64,000 bases of DNA, from IMG/VR virus record IMGVR_UViG_3300034106_004008, positions 1 to 64,000 of that record. One strand, 5' to 3'. This document shows, one piece after another, positions 60,167 to 64,000 of the stretch. Each line of letters starts with the position of its first letter. Positions within the stretch are counted from its first letter, which is position 1. Made by a program: the position numbers and the translations under genes. The notes beneath the pieces were generated by a model that worked only from the letters and a program-made list of their open reading frames with translations, searched no databases and was not told where the DNA came from. This DNA is from a virus.

Positions 60167-63100
60167 TTAGATTGTTGGAATCTGTTTTTGTCCGTTTTTA
60201 CTGATGTCATCAAGAAGTTGTTTCATAACCTCCATCATATTAGTGGAATCCAATTTCATATCAGTGTTTCTACTAATGATCTGAGCGGCTTTTTGTGCCA
60301 GTGCTATTCTTGCGGATTGATTGATTTTTGATAAATCATAATTACCAACCGTATCTGGTAAAAACCTTTCTGGTGTACCTGGATTAAACTGTGGGGCCTG
60401 AGCTTGTTGTTGACCTTGTGGTTCTTGACCTTGCCCTTCAGCACCAGATTTTATGTCTCTTAACATTCTTCTGTACGCTGTAACATCCATATCGGCACGA
60501 TTAATTAATTGAACCATTTTTTGTTGTGGTACATTAGCCAGTGCGCCCAAAACTGTTTGTAAAAAGTTTGCTAATTTAACGCGATTTACTTGTTGACCAT
60601 ATGCTTGTTTATACTCAGAAGCTATCTTAGTGCTTAAATCTGGTACAACTCTAGCTAATTGGGTGAAAATTCTACCACTATCGCTATTTTTTACAGCATC
60701 TTGTCTACCTTGTTCCATTTCAGGTTGGTTTTCACCAAACTCTTTTAGAACACTTTCAATTATTGAATTTAGGTTGTCATGTGCTTCAATTAATTCCATT
60801 AATTCAATAGATTCTTCAAGACGTAAAGGTTCTCTTCTAAAATCTAAATCTGTGAATCCATCGCCTTGTTGTCCACTTTGTCCAGAGCCAGTTCCTTGTC
60901 CAGATCCACCACCTTGATTTGATCCACCTTGTCCAGTTCCAGTTCCTTGACCAGATCCACCACCTTGTTGTCCGCCTTGTCCAGTTCCAGTTCCTTGACC
61001 AGATCCACCACCTTGTTGTCCACCTTGTCCAGAGCCACGATTTGATCCAGATGTTAAACCACCCTTTTTGGCCAAATCGATTAAATATGAAAATATTGCA
61101 TAAAAACTTTTGATCAGGTTAGGAAAGTTTTGTAAGAACTCTCTTCTTGCGTTATAAACAGCGTTTGCTTGCGATTTACTTGGGGTTCTTACAGCAGCCT
61201 CTGATAGTTTATTGATGCCAATGTTTTTAAGTTGATCCATTATGTTATTACCATTCTTAAATTGAGTGGCGTAAACAGCTTTATTAAAATCACTTACAAA
61301 TATTTTTAAACTTTTTGGGTCAGATTTCAATAATTCGTTAATATCAATACCAACAACTTTATCATCGGTAATTTTATTAAATATTGGATTTGATTTTGCT
61401 TGTGCAACAAGTTTGTTTAAATTCTTATCACCAGAATTAAACTTATTAATCATTTTAATCAAATTACTTAAACGCATAACATGTGTTTTAAATAATTTTA
61501 ATTGATTTTGACTTAACCCTATGTCGGCTAAGCCTTTATCACTTGTATCAACATTAGTCGCTCTTGTGTTAATCGATCTCATTAAGCTACTATCAGCTTC
61601 TGCTAACATATCCATGTCACATAATGATTCGTATAACTTCAAATCCTCTTCCATTAATTTAAGGATATCGTCAATGTCATTAGGTTGTGTTACTTTACTA
61701 GTTACACGTCCACCACCGCTATATTGTTTAGTTGCATTTCCGCTACCGCCTTTTCCGTAGGTATCAGTGTTTGTTTGCGCTTTGAAATTAAAAATGTCCT
61801 GAAAATATTTTTTAAGATTGTCGTAAAGTTGCTTGTTATTTCCACCACCTTGTTGTTTATTATCTCCACCATCATCTTTGTTAGGATCATCAACAACATC
61901 TGGGTTATCTTTTGTACCTTCAATAGGTCTGATATATTGAACCAAATCATTCATTATTTGTGCACGTGATGATTTTCTACCTTTGTATCTACCCAATGCC
62001 GTTGCAACCGCACCAGCGGCTAACAAAATACCTAAACCCTTTAATATTGGTGCGGCAACAATTGCTTTAGCACTTTTAATTGTGGTTGTTTTTGCAACCC
62101 AAGTTGTGAAGGCCTTAGTTACCATACCAACTAAGTTACCGCCAGACACCGTAACTAAAGTGTCACCAGCCATTTTACCCGTACCAGCCCAAGTTCCAGT
62201 AAAAACTTGTTTTAAGGTTGTTCCATGTTCAGTTGGGTTTGCAACGATAGCTGATAATGTTTCTTTAGCCGCAACTGGATCTCTGAATATACCACCTTGT
62301 TGTGTTATAATATCAACACCAGTTTGTGCATTACCACCACCTAAAGTTTTAAGTGCTTCTACAACATCATTTGGGTTAGAGGTTGGGCTTAAACTAAGAC
62401 CCAAAGTTCTATTCATGATTTGAGTCATACCCTCACCTGGTTTTATATTACCAAGTAATTCCTGAGTTGTTTGTTTGACCGTTTCTGGTGTCATTGTGGT
62501 AATCTTTTCTGGTGGGAAAATATATTCAATTAACCAACTCAGGGCACCAAATGACGCTCCAGCGCCTAATAAAGCCAATGGTAATTTCCACGACTTTAAA
62601 GTTTTCATTCTTTCTGTATTATACGCTTTTAAATCACCACTTTTAATTGCTGCTTTAGTGTCAGCAAATTTACCAGCAACTTTAGCTTTAGTTGCATCTA
62701 AATCAGCTTCATATAATTCATCTTGACCATCTTTTCTAACGATCCTATTACCATTGAGTTTAAATTGAGAATTCAACCAATTACAAAGTTGTTCGGCTGA
62801 TTGACCGTGTGGTCTTACACCATAAACACCTTTGTACATATCACTATAAAAACCATAATCACTTTCAACTTCATCGGGTGTAATCCAATTTTCAGTACCA
62901 ATTTCCTCATTCTCATTAAACACACTAAACGCAGCTGTTAAATCAACATCTAAATATTTTTGTGTGTAAGCTCTTAAATCCTCAATAATCGCATTTGCGG
63001 CATCAACTGGTAGATAACCTTTATCGTTTGGTTTTAACTTAGTTGCAGCCACTAATGAATCATATAAAGTTGCAATTTCAATAATAGTATCCAAAAACTG

Positions 63101-63424
63101 TTGTTGACTTTTGTTATTAGGAAATTCTGGATTAGATTGTTTGATACTTCTATCTAATTCTTTGATTTTTTCATTACCTACTTTATCAAGTAAGGCTGTT
63201 ATCTGTGCTAAAGCCTTAGCATCGGTTTGTGATTTACCGAATATTTTACCACCAGCTTTATATCTACCCAATTTTGATAAGGCATATTTTACATTTTCCC
63301 AGGTACCTTCATTTAAAAGTTCATTTATTTCTAAATTAAGTAACTCGGACTCAGATAACAAAGGAAGACCCATATGTCTTCTCATGTCATTTACTTCATT
63401 TAATACATTTGGTTTTGTTGCCAT
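60167..63424 (-). CDS. 1085-aa tagged virion polyprotein with two membrane segments
   Basis: MATKPNVLNEVNDMRRHMGL is the tag, followed by LLSESELL and LLNE|G (about 36-40). Two hydrophobic stretches (about 280-302 LPLALLGAGASFGALSWLIE and 460-483 APILKGLGILLAAGAVATAL). Possible processing sites: LAE|A (about 615), LSE|A (about 755) and LIE|A (about 890). A Gly/Gln/Ser-rich tract (about 795-860) is built from GGQQGGGSGQGTGTG units. The layout resembles an internal head or ejection protein cut into pieces in the prohead. Exact role unknown. Confidence 0.78.
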   Translation of the reverse strand: MATKPNVLNEVNDMRRHMGLPLLSESELLNLEINELLNEGTWENVKYALSKLGRYKAGGKIFGKSQTDAKALAQITALLDKVGNEKIKELDRSIKQSNPEFPNNKSQQQFLDTIIEIATLYDSLVAATKLKPNDKGYLPVDAANAIIEDLRAYTQKYLDVDLTAAFSVFNENEEIGTENWITPDEVESDYGFYSDMYKGVYGVRPHGQSAEQLCNWLNSQFKLNGNRIVRKDGQDELYEADLDATKAKVAGKFADTKAAIKSGDLKAYNTERMKTLKSWKLPLALLGAGASFGALSWLIEYIFPPEKITTMTPETVKQTTQELLGNIKPGEGMTQIMNRTLGLSLSPTSNPNDVVEALKTLGGGNAQTGVDIITQQGGIFRDPVAAKETLSAIVANPTEHGTTLKQVFTGTWAGTGKMAGDTLVTVSGGNLVGMVTKAFTTWVAKTTTIKSAKAIVAAPILKGLGILLAAGAVATALGRYKGRKSSRAQIMNDLVQYIRPIEGTKDNPDVVDDPNKDDGGDNKQQGGGNNKQLYDNLKKYFQDIFNFKAQTNTDTYGKGGSGNATKQYSGGGRVTSKVTQPNDIDDILKLMEEDLKLYESLCDMDMLAEADSSLMRSINTRATNVDTSDKGLADIGLSQNQLKLFKTHVMRLSNLIKMINKFNSGDKNLNKLVAQAKSNPIFNKITDDKVVGIDINELLKSDPKSLKIFVSDFNKAVYATQFKNGNNIMDQLKNIGINKLSEAAVRTPSKSQANAVYNARREFLQNFPNLIKSFYAIFSYLIDLAKKGGLTSGSNRGSGQGGQQGGGSGQGTGTGQGGQQGGGSGQGTGTGQGGSNQGGGSGQGTGSGQSGQQGDGFTDLDFRREPLRLEESIELMELIEAHDNLNSIIESVLKEFGENQPEMEQGRQDAVKNSDSGRIFTQLARVVPDLSTKIASEYKQAYGQQVNRVKLANFLQTVLGALANVPQQKMVQLINRADMDVTAYRRMLRDIKSGAEGQGQEPQGQQQAQAPQFNPGTPERFLPDTVGNYDLSKINQSARIALAQKAAQIISRNTDMKLDSTNMMEVMKQLLDDISKNGQKQIPTI
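60880..61045 (-). repeat. coding tandem repeats for Gly/Gln-rich units
   Basis: About 36- to 72-nt units encoding GGSGQGTGTGQGGQQ-type sequence inside the 60167 gene; near-identical DNA copies suggest recent expansion. Confidence 0.7.
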
Positions 63425-63431
63425 GTTTAAC

Positions 63432-64000
63432 TTATTGTTTATTTAAATTATTCTTTACGTTTTGTCTTGCTCTCTCCAGAATTGAAATTATTCTTTGTTC
63501 CATTAAAACCTCACCACCATGTTCGGTTTCATGTTTAACCAAAGCATCATAAATCTTATCACCAAAATATTCGAGATCATCTTTTGAATTTAAACTAGGT
63601 CTCGCCTTAAATTGATTTTCGTTTAATAATATTTTTAGTTTTTGAATAAATTCATTTGAATCATTATAATCATGAATAAAAACATAAGCAGCTTCGCAAA
63701 AATCAAATGCAATCTCTTCTGGATTATTTCTCATCTCGTAATTCAAGTCAGCCATATCTAAAATATGTATAACTGTTTTATCAGATAATAAAGATTCGTA
63801 AAAATTAGATTCTGAATCACCATCTTCACCTTCGGTTACTGGTTCTTCAGCTGGAGTTTCAGTCGGAACCTCTTCTTGTGGTTCCTGGTCTTTATTCTCA
63901 ATTTTATTCATAATATCAGTTTTATCCTCGTCACTTAATTTATTGATATCGGTTGCTGATATAATTGAATTTAATGTGTATTTAATATCCTCTGGTTCGA
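63432..64000 (-). CDS. acidic late protein, 5' end outside the window
   Basis: The frame stays open through the right edge: the ATG at 63911 is internal, and upstream codons read ...YTLNSIISATDINKLSDEDKTD. Acidic linker with PVTEGEDGDSESN (a possible VTE|G site), then a helical domain (SLLSDKTVIHILDMADLNYE) and a basic coiled C terminus LMEQRIISILERARQNVKNN. Sits 7 nt upstream of the polyprotein gene, so both are probably one late operon. Confidence 0.7.
   Translation of the reverse strand, partial: EPEDIKYTLNSIISATDINKLSDEDKTDIMNKIENKDQEPQEEVPTETPAEEPVTEGEDGDSESNFYESLLSDKTVIHILDMADLNYEMRNNPEEIAFDFCEAAYVFIHDYNDSNEFIQKLKILLNENQFKARPSLNSKDDLEYFGDKIYDALVKHETEHGGEVLMEQRIISILERARQNVKNNLNKQ

Noticed and set aside
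60919-61113. Repeat-rich plus-strand ORF (LVQFQFLDQIHHLVV)
   Set aside because: Antisense reading of the Gly/Gln repeat tract of the 1085-aa polyprotein.

Overview
This 64 kb window looks like part of the genome of a large tailed phage of a Bacteroidota (probably flavobacterial) host. The evidence is a low GC content, almost no Shine-Dalgarno sites, A-rich leaders, Bacteroidota-type promoters (-33 TTTG and -7 TAnnTTTG, 20 nt apart), many tiny hypothetical genes, phage families (Gp88-like, DUF932, YubB-like, DUF4241, a T4 gp1-like dNMP kinase, a UvrD-like helicase) and virion genes resembling T4-type internal head proteins. I saw no tRNA, rRNA, CRISPR array or insertion sequence.

Layout. (1) 1-9.83 kb: a dense plus-strand run of overlapping small genes, including a tyrosinase-like lipoprotein, a lone ABC-exporter membrane domain and several lipoproteins or membrane peptides. 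(2) 9.83-12.7 kb: a GAATTC-rich segment with an octapeptide-repeat ORF and a four-gene minus-strand operon. (3) 12.7-23.9 kb, mainly minus strand, and 23.9-42.7 kb, plus strand: two divergent arrays of small genes. Nearly every gene or gene pair has its own copy of a 32-bp promoter repeat, and in the plus array often its own GGGG...CCCC terminator. Three promoter units lack a convincing ORF and probably make small RNAs. (4) 42.7-43.6 kb: a C/G-tract junction and a probably frameshifted gene between 46-bp direct repeats. (5) 43.6-64 kb: late/virion genes on both strands. Many start just after a second motif, (G)ATATTTATA. A few replication or metabolism genes (UvrD-like helicase, dNMP kinase, class II aaRS-like protein) lie among them, and the helicase keeps the early-type promoter.

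The most interesting system is in part 5. Unrelated proteins share a short amphipathic tag, roughly L(N/T/D/E)E-x-I-x-(R/K)-M/F-(R/K)-x-(M/I)(M/I)(G/N), at the N terminus, the C terminus or both, often next to (L/I)xE-(A/G) sites like those cut by T4 prohead protease gp21. Tagged cargo includes an ADP-ribosyltransferase-like protein, a GNAT acetyltransferase, a ParB-like/DUF5872-like/Nudix polyprotein, a coiled-coil protein and a 1085-residue membrane polyprotein. I infer a capsid-targeting and processing system that loads host-takeover enzymes into the head, like T4 Alt and IP proteins but with movable tags and multi-enzyme polyproteins.

The two promoter classes fit this division: the host-sigma-like repeat probably serves early/middle takeover genes, and the ATATTTATA motif late virion genes. 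Start codons lie either exactly 4 nt or about 16-29 nt after the early -7 element (one exception at 9 nt), which suggests many leaderless mRNAs.
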